Source: Telmatactis stephensoni (Eukaryota; Cnidaria; Anthozoa; Actiniaria; Isophelliidae). Taken from it: 64,000 bases of DNA. Positions within the stretch are counted from its first letter, which is position 1. The number at the start of each line of letters is the position of its first letter. The stretch covers positions 1-64,000 of the forward strand of contig JALIZF010001724.1 of assembly GCA_029948255.1 (NCBI GenBank), read 5' to 3'. The position numbers and the translations under genes were made by a program. Shown here piece by piece: positions 12,148 to 23,063 of this stretch. A model generated the notes under the pieces. That model worked only from the letters and a program-made list of their open reading frames with translations, made no database searches and was not told the origin of the DNA.

Positions 12148-12511
12148 ATAGTAATCTATCAAAAGTGTAGTCACGCTTCACAATGACCTGAGAACAATAG
12201 AGTTATGGGAAAATGCGAGTCAACAGGTTAGGGTGAAGCGCGAGCGTACACGAGGGTGGGATACGGGTGGGAAAAAAACATGGTCGTGAGCGAGGCAAAG
12301 AGAAACTTCCAAAGCCCCAGTCCCCAAAAGCGGAATGAGGGCACACCTGGTTACCTGGGAGCAACGGCTTAAGCGAATATGTTAATTTTTGGATGTTGCC
12401 CCATTTATAGTTAATGTTACGCATGACTGCACTTAAGATAGTAATCTATCAAAAGTGTAGTCACGCTTCACAATGACCTGAGAACAATAGAGTTATGGGA
12501 AAATGCGAGTC
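12148..12511. repeat. Exact 74-base direct repeats flanking a copy of the LRR-gene upstream block
   Basis: Bases 12148-12221 and 12438-12511 are identical (ATAGTAATCTATCAAAAGTG to AAATGCGAGTC). Between them, 12362-12441 is an 80-base block identical to 18206-18285, upstream of the LRR gene. The remaining 140 bases (12222-12361) are not recognised. The arrangement suggests a recent duplicative insertion or an assembly join. Confidence 0.75.
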
Positions 12512-12866
12512 TTGGAAGGGCAGCCCAAAGCCTGTATCCAAGAGAACGGGAAACAGGAAAAAAAACGACACTATATTTTATTGATACCCCAAATTCCCGA
12601 AACTAACATCCCAATCCTATCCCGAAACTCAGGATCTCGTTTTATCTTTCGACACTGCAGGATCCTATCCCGAAACTCAATATACAACTGAATACCAGTA
12701 ACTCCCTCCCAACTGTTGAATAAGCCCTGTTGGGATAATCTTATTATCGAAAAGTCGGCAGGAATATGTCAAAATTACAAAGAAATGTATGGTGTCCAGC
12801 CAAAACATCCAGCCAAACCATATATTCTCTGTATTTTATTTCTCTCAAATTTTGAAACATCATAAT

Positions 12867-15337
12867 TACCTGTGCCCAGGCCATAGGCCGGGAACGAGTT
12901 ATAAACTGCAAATGCTTTTTTTTTTATTTTTTCCTCTGTTCGTCCTGAGGCACTTCTGATTGGTTATGAACGTTAAAACAATGCCCTTCACTCATCACCT
13001 TTGAGCGACTGCGAGCGCAAGCTAGGAACTTTAAGAATGCAAGATGGCCGACTACAAAGAAAACTAGCTTTCAGGCAGTAAGACAAGTAAAGTGGAGCTT
13101 TTAACTCGAGATATACCTATATACCTATAAGAGCTTCAGAATGGACTGTTATTTTGAGCTTCATCTCCAATATTTTGACCAAATATCGAACTCTAAATGG
13201 AGTACTTGAAAGGAAGCCGGCCCTCGCACTCCTCGCGAAAAAGAGCGATAAAGACTATTTCCTATGAGCTGGAAATCTACAAATTTCTCATCCTACATGT
13301 TGCTTAACGAACATACATAGAAGGAAGTCAATTATATTCCTCATTCAAGCATTCAAGAGATCTTGAGAGGTTTTTTGTACTGAATTTTAATATCGAAATT
13401 ATTACCAGACAATTTATACGTTTCTATTTGACCTCGTGTTTGGTCGCGTAATGTCTTTTATTCATATATAAGACATCCGAAACATGTACGAAGAAATACA
13501 TGATTTGCTATTACTCGGGCTACCTGTGGTAGCTCGAGTCTAGGTTTACCTTTTCGGTCTATCTATCAACGTCGCAAATCGGCAAACTACCCAGAAGCCT
13601 TTGGGGTACACTGTCGTGAAAACGAGGTTGTGAGAATTGTCTATCAATCGGAATTTCTAATCTCAAGATATTTGGATAGTAATATAGTGACTGCTTTTAA
13701 TCGTTAATATGGAATTCTCGAATTTAGTGGTGTGGTTGTAATGTATTGATCGCCCGAGGACACGAGAAAGATTTGTGGCAGCGAACTTCACTCGAGGACG
13801 GACATGTAAGACACGGAGATATTGTTGTCTTTAAATCAGTAGTTTTAATAAGTTAAATAATATTTCACTACTGCTTGCACATAATGTTGGCTTATATAAG
13901 CTTTATTTATACACGGTGTACAGTCATGCTCTTCCTGAGAGCTGTGTTAAAAAACGAACTAATGAACTAACAATAGCTACAATGTTTTTTCTTAACTAGA
14001 AATTAAAGACTGGGAGATTCTCGCCTTTGCGTAATAAGGTGACTACGGTGTATTCAATAATTAAGCCAGGAAACAGGAATTAGTAAAAAGTGCAAAATTA
14101 CACCAAATAAACAATGGGAAAAAATGATTTTTATTATTTACTTATAAATATTTAGTGCAATCTGCATTTTGTACAATGTCATGATTATATTGAATGCACT
14201 TTCAGTACTGTCAATCATGCTCAATGTCAGCAGATCAAAATATAGTGATGGATAATCATAAAAATGATAGTAATGAAGAGTAATTTTAGAATGTACAAAA
14301 TGATATTTTCAATCGATGAAAAGTGATACTCAACCACAAATTTGCACAAGCTTTGTGCAACCATGTTCACAGAAACAAGATAAAATGGATGAATTGAAGA
14401 TGTAACTGTATATAGTAGTATCAGGTCGATGTGCACGGAGGAGCTATATATGGTATCGGTAATGAGCATACATTGTATGACATTACACTTCAAGTATTGA
14501 ACTTCAAACAAAGCATCAGCAACTGACTACTGCTATAATCATTGATCTGCTTCATATTAAAAACATGGTAATACATGTATTGAAAAGTTGTGTTATTTAA
14601 TTAAGAAACTGAAATACTGAAACGATTTCATAGAAAGGTAACTGTGGTACTTCTAGAATCTACCAGGGTGATAACAGCAATATCAAAATCATTTGAGTAA
14701 CTTGGGCATTGAAACAGTCTCCTGAGTTTGTAAGTTTTGTTTCCATAAATCAAAGTAAAAAGTACAGAATACAATTTTGTTTGAGCTATAATGTATGATC
14801 TATAGATCATATTGGATCATTTGGTAGGCATTTACAAAATAAAGCAGACTGTATACTGTATACACAATTATCTACAAAATACTTTCTCCCTTGCCAATAT
14901 TATGTCTGGGAGTACCTGTCATGCAATCAAAAGACACTGACAAGTCAAACTGGTTTCCATCACTTCGGTTCCCCATTTCTCCCCAAGTATTACAAACAGG
15001 TAGCCGACTGAACGCCTATTAGGCGTCTAGCTGTGTTAAAAACGCCGTTGTAGAAGTCTTTAGAAGTCTTTTTGAATAAACTGGTATATTCGCAGATAAC
15101 ACTGATTTTTGCATGTCGGAGATATAAAATACCCATGCATGATAGTAGAAGGGCAAAGGCAAACACTAATAGCTGCTGACAGACAAATTGACTAATAAGG
15201 TATGTTACGGTTAACTATTTCCCGAAATGATGAAAAAAGCGTGACCCGACTCGGGGAAGAGTACGAATGGGGCCGGTCATTGGAGCCTCTCCTAAAAGGG
15301 GCTCCTGGGGCACGAGAGAACGCACGTGTGCGTCTAG
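12867..15337 (+). mobile_element. Non-autonomous Helitron2-like (HINE) element, interrupted
   Basis: The 5' end ACCTGTGCCCAGG reappears inverted as CCTGGGGCACGAG (15304-15316), immediately before a 3' hairpin, ACGCAC-GT-GTGCGT (15320-15333), and terminal CTAG. This arrangement of a subterminal inverted repeat next to a 3' hairpin is that of Helitron2/Helentron non-autonomous elements. A second copy, 59829-60799, is uninterrupted and aligns along its length apart from the 1.52 kb insert at 13511-15030. No Rep/helicase frame is present. Confidence 0.7.
13511..15030 (+). mobile_element. Second Helitron2-like element nested in the first
   Basis: It starts TTACTCGGGCTACCTG. CAGGTAGCCGACT (14997-15009) is the inverted end, followed by hairpin ACGCCTA-T-TAGGCGT (15012-15026) and CTAG (15027-15030). 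Compared with the uninterrupted copy near 60455, the insertion point falls between two T bases, as expected for Helitron2. The interior (1.5 kb) has no recognisable protein. Confidence 0.7.
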
Positions 15338-18054
15338 TTCTATTTCCATTTGCTCAAATATGTTAAAAAGAAAAGGAAACTAATTGATATCAAATAAATA
15401 AAATGAATTAATTAAGTGAATTAATTAATAATGTATTTCTCTCTCTCTCTCTAAATGACGTCACACCAAAACAGTCTATCGTTTAAACGCTAAGGTGTAT
15501 TAGGGGGCAAAAACAACACCACAAAGAATGTCAATATAAAGTTCATTTTACAAAATGAAGAAAGGTGGCAACAGCTATCAAAACCAACAAATATTGTTAA
15601 CTTAATATCGGTTCATCCTATATTGTGGATCCAGACTATTTGAGATTGAATTTTCCATAGCAGAGGGAATTTTGTTCAAATTCCTATTGTTCTAGACAAT
15701 TCTGTTCATCCCATAAACAGGCCATGACGTCATTATGAGTAACGGAAATTCTGCCAGATGCGAAAGATCTGCACCTGAACAAGCATAGTGCAAAAGAAAA
15801 CGGACAGGAGAGAGGATGCGGATAAAATTTAACCGAGCATAGAAAAGGACACCTCGATATCAGTTTGAGAGTCGGGAAGGGGAGGGAGGGCAAATGTTAA
15901 TTCCTCTATACCAAGAAAGAGGTCTAACGGTTGAATTAGCCAGAATCAAAGACATACTGAATTTGTACAAAATACAAATCGTGATGAAGTCGCTCGGAAC
16001 GTGGAGCACGGACTGACAGAAAGTGAAAGGAATGAAATGACATTAAATAAAGATGGCGTTTATCAAAACAAACAAATCGTAGAGCCACCTGCATTTTAAA
16101 GTCCTTCCCATAACTTAAACAGCGTCAGAGGACGTATCAGTGAACTTAAGCAACATTAGAGAACTCTGGATTGCAACAAATTTCGGCCCCATTGGCATGT
16201 CTTTTATATACCAACACATTCTATGTGTCGGATTCTGAATATTCCGCCGAAGTGGAAAGCGGATTTGCCAGTGCCGAGCAATTAAAACAAAAGTTCTATA
16301 ATTCTTTACTGATCAGCACGTCAAAATTGTTGTGCATGCAAAAAAGAAATTAGCAGTAGTTGAAACTGGTCAGACGGGATTAAAACAAACAAAATTTGGG
16401 TCTGCCTTGGGCCGACCAAATCGATGGGCTCCGCGCGAGGCACATGATGGATACATTGTAACACACATTTCGATTGTGAAAATATAATATGCTAAGTGAA
16501 CAAATATATGTTAAAGCTTATACCAATTAAAAAGCTTTAAAACAGATAAATAAAACATACATAAAAGAAAACTCGACGAAATATAAACAAAGAACCGAGG
16601 CGAAGCCCACCGAAATGTCGGCCCTAGGCAACCCCGATGGGGCATGAAAGGCATTAGACGCCCGCACCTAGGTACGACACACGGTTGGCAAAAATTAAAC
16701 AAAACACTAAAGGCGAACAAATAACCTGATGAAATGAACGAGTCCCAAGAGGGAACCTAGTAATGAGTAGATATTTAAAATAGAAATTTGAAAAGGCCTA
16801 ATTACAAAATGGAAACTGAAGTGCTGGAATGCGAGCCAGAAGAGAATAGTGCAAGTTACTGACAACGAGCTAGCTGTAGCAAACAGTATAAAAAAACATT
16901 TTAAAACGCCTTAGTATCTAACATCTAAAACGCAAAAGAAATAATGAACCTCACGAACCTAATACCAAACATAAATAGATGCAAAAAATGCTCTATTAAA
17001 TTTCAATTGAATTGTTGGCCTCAACCATGCACGCATATATGAACGCCCGGGTAATTTGAAAATCAAATTTTGTCGGCCACAACCGAAAACCTAAAATTTG
17101 CAGGGCCTCAACCCCACAAAACTGTCTCAAAAACTGTCTTAAACCGACTTTAAACGGAGTCAGTCTTACTGATCATTTAAATCGCGGGCCTCAACCACGC
17201 TGCATCCCTTAGATTCAAAATTGAAAAATCGAAAGAGCTAGAATAAGACGACTCAAAATCCTAGCGGCCACTACCGCCAACAAACATGCAATATCTCTGC
17301 GTTAAGCGGGCCACGACCACGCTACATTCCTTGGATTCACAATTTTAAGAGCTAGAATACTGAAGACTTGTCTCAAAATGCCAGCGGCCACTACCGCGAC
17401 AAAACAATAACTACCTACTGCACAAAAGCTGAGCAAACATATCTTTTACGTTTTGCGGGCCACAACCACGCAATACTCCTTAAATTCGAGATAGAAGCAG
17501 ATAGACTGCAACAATCCAACAACCGGGCTTAACTCGAAGCCACGTGCTCGAAGCACTAGTAAACTGACAACAATAAAAATCTACCGTACAAGGGGAGTTA
17601 AACTAGCTCCCAATTAACAAAGTTTGTGCTACGAAAGCACTAGAAATTACGACCTCACGAAATTCGAAGTCAAAAGATAGGAAAGAACAACAACCAGAAT
17701 TAATATACCTTGCAGCTAACAAAGCGGCATGAAGATGCTATGGGAAAATACTTTCTTGACTTGCTCTCAGAGTTGGTACTTGGATTTCTTGGGGACTGCG
17801 AAGCTCCATATGCAGAGTAGAACTCGATCCGCTATTTAAACTGAATGCACAAGCCCAGCCTCTACTGGTAAAACTAAAACCATAAAGAAGGACTGGTTTT
17901 CATCCAATTCTGACACCAAAGATCACGAAAAGTGATTTAATCGGCCGCAACCGAGAAACATAACCAAGGCCAACAACCCAGTAGACAAACCAAAAACGAA
18001 CAGGGGAAACTAGGACAAAACTATAGACCGAATCAAATGAAGAGCAAAGAAAAC
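15338..18054. other. Intergenic region, no gene recognised
   Basis: No coding exon could be supported. Three or more diverged units around GCGGGCC-C-ACCACGC recur at 17185, 17307 and 17454, so part of it is an old repeat array. TGGTGTCAGAATTGG, resembling a retroelement primer-binding site, lies on the minus strand at 17904-17918, but no LTR pair was found. Confidence 0.4.
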
Positions 18055-18180
18055 TTATACCTCTTCGATAGTAGGTTCTTGATTATCCCCCTGTCCTGCT
18101 TGAGGAGCTTCTGGTGCTGGATCTTGAACTTGATCTGGTCGTAAAACCACTGCTGGTTGAGGTTCTTGCTGGTCCGCCAT
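18055..18180 (-). CDS. Small ORF or first exon, unknown protein
   Basis: From ATG at 18180 the minus strand reads 41 codons (MADQQEPQPAVVLRP..., rich in Gln, Pro and Glu) to a stop at 18055. The last codons overlap a donor-like GTATAAG at 18060-18054, so this may be the 5' exon of a gene extending leftward. It is head-to-head with the LRR gene, 340 bases away. No partner exon was found and no family is recognised. Confidence 0.3.
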   Translation of the reverse strand: MADQQEPQPAVVLRPDQVQDPAPEAPQAGQGDNQEPTIEEV

Positions 18181-18205
18181 AGTAAGCAAAGCCAAGGTGC
18201 CAGGA

Positions 18206-18285
18206 CAACGGCTTAAGCGAATATGTTAATTTTTGGATGTTGCCCCATTTATAGTTAATGTTACGCATGACTGCACTTAAGATAG
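18206..18285. repeat. 80-base block identical to 12362-12441
   Basis: All 80 bases match the copy 5.8 kb upstream (CAACGGCTTAAGCG to CACTTAAGATAG). It lies in the presumptive promoter between the LRR gene and the small divergent ORF. Whether it is regulatory is unknown. Confidence 0.8.
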
Positions 18286-18519
18286 GCCTCCATCTGTAAT
18301 TTTTGACTCGCAATGACACTTCGATCTGTCGAGCGATATCCACGAGTTTTATGGGTGCCTGTGTCTAACTCGTTCCCAGTTCTTTTCAGTTTTTGTGTTA
18401 TTCAAACACGTGCAAAGAACGGTGCAAGTGACAGAGTGTGTGTTTGTTGATTTTCGCTCAATAATTCAGAAAAGGTAAATTTTTCTACTCTCCTGAGCTT
18501 TATTATTGTATCCTGTCTT

Positions 18520-21500
18520 ATGGATTCCAATCTGGAAGAAGAAGAAAGCGCTGAACGAATCGTAGAAGACGCAATACACAACCAATCGACTTGTCTTTCA
18601 CTGGCATCTCTTGATTTACAAGATATTCCCGCCAGTATTTTTGCGCAGGTACAGTCAATAGCGAGTCTGAAGATATTAAAGCTCGAATACAACGATTTAC
18701 TTTCTCTCCCAGATGAGATTGGACAGCTTTCTTCCCTTGAAGAAGTCCACCTAACCGGCAACAAGCTCGATGCTTTACCAGACACTGTTGGACAACTCAC
18801 GAATCTAAAGTTGATAAACTTGAATGAAAACAATCTAGAACAACTACCAGAAACCTTTAGCAGACTTCAAAATCTTCAAGTCCTAAATGCTGTTGGTAAT
18901 CAGCTAGAAGCCTGGCCAGAGGAATTTGGTTTGGGACTGAGTTGCATCACAGAGTTGAGAGCTGATGAAAATTTGTTGAAGAATTTGCCTGAAAGTTTTT
19001 CTTGTCTTTCCAAGCTTAAAGTGTTAGAACTTTCTGATAATAAGCTTACTAAACTGCCAGCAAGAATTGGAGATTTGCAAGAGTTACGCATTCTTAATTT
19101 GAGTCAAAATAGCATCAAAGAATTACCTGAGTCATTTAGTGAGTTGAGTTGTCTTACCAGCCTTGATATTACAGACAACCACATGGAGTTCCTGCCCAAT
19201 GAATTCAAGTCGGCAGAAAAACTGCAGTATTTTTATGCTGTGAACAACCTGTTTAACACTCTTCCGTCTTGGTTTGAAAAGTTGTTTTGTATAGTTGAAT
19301 TGAATCTATCCAACAATGAACTTAGTGGCATGGCATTGCCAGAAACATTTGGTACAACATCTGGAAAAACCTTGGTATCTTTAGATTTGTCTGGAAATAA
19401 AATGACAGATTTGCCAGACTCAATTGGAAATCTAAAAATGCTTGAAACCCTTCATCTTGGAAGCACAATTTGTGAGCTTGAGCGTAAGGCATTTCAGAAT
19501 GGTAACTGGTTACCGAGGTTACCAGATAGCTTTGGTCAAATATCTGCACTAACGACATTACATCTTGATGAAAACCAGCTTGTTTGTCTCCCAGAAAGTT
19601 TTGGAAACCTTAGCTGTCTTGAATGGTTAGATGTTTCACAGAACCGTATCACTGAACTTCCCAAGTCCTTTTGTGCTCTCAAAAATCTTTGGTTTTTGCA
19701 GTTTTCCAAAAACAACCTTGAAAGATTGCCTGAAGATTTTGGTAACCTAAGTAGTCTAGTAGAGCTAAAACTTGACAGTAATAGCCTTGCTAACTTACCT
19801 GATTCATTTGCTAAGTTACAAAATATTCAGTTGTTGGATTTGTTTCGTAATCGTTTAACTGAAATCCCAAAAGTGCTTCTTAAACTGAAGAAACTTCAAA
19901 GACTAGACCTTGATGGAAATAACCTGAAGATTAAAGAAGATAAAGTACCCAAACTCACAACAAATGTAAGAAGCCGTAGTGTCACTTTGAGTGATAAAAT
20001 AATTATACTTATAAAATTAGTGACTGTCTTTCAGGCAATGTTCAGTGTCACTTGTATTCCGACTCATCCCATCTGGGGCTGCTACAGTTTGGGGGTTAGG
20101 ATTGGGTGGGTGGGGTCATTGAAGTAATGATATTTGAACAAGTCCATTCAAAATGGAGTATGTGATCTCTGACTAAGTCTTGAATTCTCCTTTGAACTTA
20201 AGGGGCTGTTCACACTGAAATCAGTTCAGCTGGATTGATCCGAGAAAGATCTACAGATCGATCTGAGATTGATCTCAGTCCAGTTGCATTAAAAAAAAGT
20301 TTAAAAAAAAAATTAGGGAGACTGTAGCAAAAGCATTTGCAAATTTATCTGGATTAGTGTGGAAGAGGTCTGTTTACAACACAGCGTTCAGTACATGGTG
20401 AAATTGTAATAGCTCTGTAAGGTAGCCTATTCTGGCAACGAAGTTTGACTTTGGCTGTATCTTATCTATTGCTACATATCTGTCTATTGGAAAAAAACTC
20501 TTTAGTGGTCACTCAAGGGAGCACAACAGTCTGTTGTTTTAGTCTGTTGTTGTTCGCGTTCGTTGAGTCGCCATCTTTTTTTTAGGTCTATTCACTGACA
20601 AATGTATGTGCGGAGGAAACTCCTAGCCCCATCGGGGCTCGCTCAGCGCAATGCTGCACCTGCACGTTTGTCAGCGGATAGACCTAAAAAAAAAGATGGC
20701 AACTCAACAACAACAGACTAAAACAACAGACTGCTGTGCTCCCTTGGATCACTTAGAAAACATCAATAAGTTAACAATAATGATACTTATCTCATTGCTA
20801 TTTGTGTCCTTATTTAGGTACAGTATGCACCAAGAAATCCTAAGCTTGAAGACAGTTGGCGAGGCAAAATTAGAGAAGACAAGAAGGAACATTTTAAACT
20901 TGAATCTAAGAAACAAAGCATTACAGATTTGATAGAAAAGGCTGAGCTTGAAGAGAAGGTGGAAGACGATGACTACAATGAGGAATTTACATACAGTGAA
21001 AGGGTATTGGAATTGGCTATGAAGAGAGGTCTTTCCATCTGGAAATCACATACAGGTAGATGTACAAAACAGTCTTACATTACGGGCCTTCTGTGGGTCA
21101 TGGCGTGATAGGGAGCTACAGTAACCCCGGGGGGGGGATTCCATTGTCAAAGGATCGGGTATGCTCGTCGTATCTCTTAGGGGTGAAAATCAGCGATTTG
21201 GTATCTTTTAGGGTGTTAAAATTGAAGTTTAGAGTTTTAGCATTTCCTGGTATCATTTAGGGTATCAAAAGAGCCCATCGCTTATAATATCTTGTTCTCA
21301 AACGGAAGAATTTTGCCCAACAAAAGCATGTCGATCGTCCAATTTTGTGCTCATAATAATAATGTTCGTTGGCTTGTTATTGCTGGTATCTCTTAGGGGT
21401 TAAAAAATCGTCCGGCCACGCCCTTTTAAAAAGACTTCCGGTATCTTTTAGGGGTATTTTTGAAAATTTCCGACGAGCATACCCGATCGTTTTACAATGG

Positions 21501-22597
21501 AGTCCCCCCCCCCCCGGGACAGTAACCTGCATGTCTGGCTCTAAAAAGAAGAGGAAAGGGAGGAGGAAGGAAAATCTGCCCACAACCCTTAATGGCCCAT
21601 TACCAACCATTTACTGACACCTTAGCAACCATTTACTGATGTGCCTTAGCAACCATCTACTGACACCTTAGCTGACCATTTACTGACACCTTAGCAACTA
21701 CTTACTGATACCTTAGCAACCACTTTCTAATACCTTACCAACCATTTACCTCACCTTACCAACCACTTACTGACACATTACCAACAACTTCACCTTACCA
21801 ACCACTTATGATACCTTACCAATCACTTACTGACATCTTACCAACCACTTACTGACACCTTACCAACCACTTACTGGTACCTTTCCAACCATTTACCTAC
21901 ACCTTACCAACCACTTACTGACACCTTACCAACCACCTACTGACAACTTACCAACCACTTACTGACACCTTAGCAACCACTTACTGACACCTTAGCAACC
22001 ACTTACTGACACCTTACCAACTGACAACTTACCAACCACTCACTGACAACTTACCAACCACTTACTGACAACTTACCAACCACTTACTGACACCTTATCA
22101 ACCACTTACTGACAACTTACCAACCACTTACTGACAGCTTACCTGAATAGATTTTTCTGTATATTGTCACAGGACCTGATACAAGGGAGGAAACAGAAGG
22201 ATATGCACAAAGAGAGGAATCATTCAAATTTGTTCCACATGAAGCAGATACAGTTTGTGAAATATTTGAAGATGTTACAGACCAAAATGACAATGATAGC
22301 ACAGTGTTACAGCAGGTTTGTGGATCTCTTGTTAGTGATGATTGGGATAAAGAGGCCAGTGAAGTACTACAGCAAAGGTTTGGCAACATCAAAGGAATCA
22401 AGAACACACAGAAAAGTATTTCTATAAGAAACCAACTGCAAGATATTCTGTATTCATACCCCCCTGCTCAACAAGCCTACACCAAGAGTGCTATGCATGA
22501 CTCTATCTACAGAAAGTCTGTACCTGTATCTACTTTGACAAATATTAAAATCATCAATGATGAAACTGGACAGTTTGATGATGCTGATGATTGTTAA
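18520..22597 (+). CDS. Intracellular leucine-rich repeat protein (SHOC2/PIRL-style) with acidic C-terminal extension
   Basis: Exons are 18520-19965, 20818-21055 and 22173-22597. Donors are GTAAGA and GTAGAT, acceptors TTTAG and CACAG, and frames are compatible, giving 702 residues. Exon 1 encodes about 18 tandem 23-residue repeats of the form L..L..L.L..N.L..LP..F (for example SSLVELKLDSNSLANLPDSF). This is the regular, cytoplasmic SHOC2-like class, without signal peptide or membrane segment. One repeat near residues 310-340 carries an insertion. The last 220 residues are charged (DDDYNEEFTYSERVLELAMK, later VPHEADTVCEIFEDVTD) and match no domain I know. Such LRR arrays act as protein-binding scaffolds; the partner is unknown. 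If the first donor is not used, the frame runs on to 20127 without LRR character, so splicing is preferred. It converges with the beta-glucosidase genes on the opposite strand. Confidence 0.85.
20505..20752. mobile_element. Foldback MITE in LRR intron 1
   Basis: Two arms of about 100 bases, beginning GTGGTCACTCAAGGGAGCAC and mirrored at GTGCTCCCTTGGATCAC, flank a short loop. It ends 65 bases before exon 2 of the LRR gene. Confidence 0.75.
21126..21518. mobile_element. hAT-type MITE with 8-base target duplication
   Basis: The ends begin CCCGGGGGGGGGATTCCATT and are mirrored on the right. Inner arms CGGGTATGCTCGTCG/CGACGAGCATACCCG also match. ACAGTAAC flanks it on both sides (21118-21125 and 21519-21526), an 8-base duplication of hAT type. 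It lies in LRR intron 2. Confidence 0.75.
21596..22143. repeat. 22-base minisatellite array in LRR intron 2
   Basis: About 25 diverged copies of ACCAACCACTTACTGACACC plus TT run up to 30 bases before the exon 3 acceptor. Unit length and sequence drift along the array. Confidence 0.85.
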
Positions 22598-22651
22598 AGG
22601 AAACATTGGCCCAAGAAAATGTCTACTTGTGATAGATTAATTCAGTGAAGC

Positions 22652-22838
22652 TGCATAATAGTCCAGTTCTGAAATATGTTGCACCAGTCACATTCAAAGG
22701 AATTAAAACAAGGGGACATACATAAACTTCATAAAACTTTTGTCTAGTTACAAATGACTAAACTTTATGCTTGGAGCTTTGTCTCTATTCCTTTATATGT
22801 GGTGAGTGAAGCATATCTTGGAAGTTGGTGATTAAATA
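22652..22838 (+). repeat. Dispersed repeat, copy B
   Basis: It aligns with copy A (85-282) along its length, through ATAGTCCAGTTCTGAAATAT and GTGAAGCATATCTTGGAAGT. It occupies most of the gap between the convergent LRR and beta-glucosidase genes. A long T/G run follows at 23040-23061. Confidence 0.65.
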
Positions 22839-23063
22839 CTGTTGTTTATCAGAAATCAGCTCTTTTTTTGGTTGAATGAGTTTATTAGAAGCCACAACGA
22901 TTGTACAAGATGAACAATGTACAAGACTAAACAATGTCTGTACTAACTGTTCTTTCAGGGATTTTCCTATGTACGATGTGATGGTACAATTTACTACAAC
23001 AAAGAATCTACAACAAACAGACTTATAGCAAGCGTTATTTTTTTTTTGGGGGGGGGGGGGGTT

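Noticed and set aside
17904..17918. LTR retrotransposon marked by TGGTGTCAGAATTGG
   Set aside because: No direct LTR pair, polypurine tract or gag/pol frame could be found around it.
19966..20127. Continuation of LRR exon 1 as an unspliced C-terminus
   Set aside because: LRR pattern stops at the GTAAGA donor and the following residues are hydrophobic intron-like; exons 2 and 3 join in frame.
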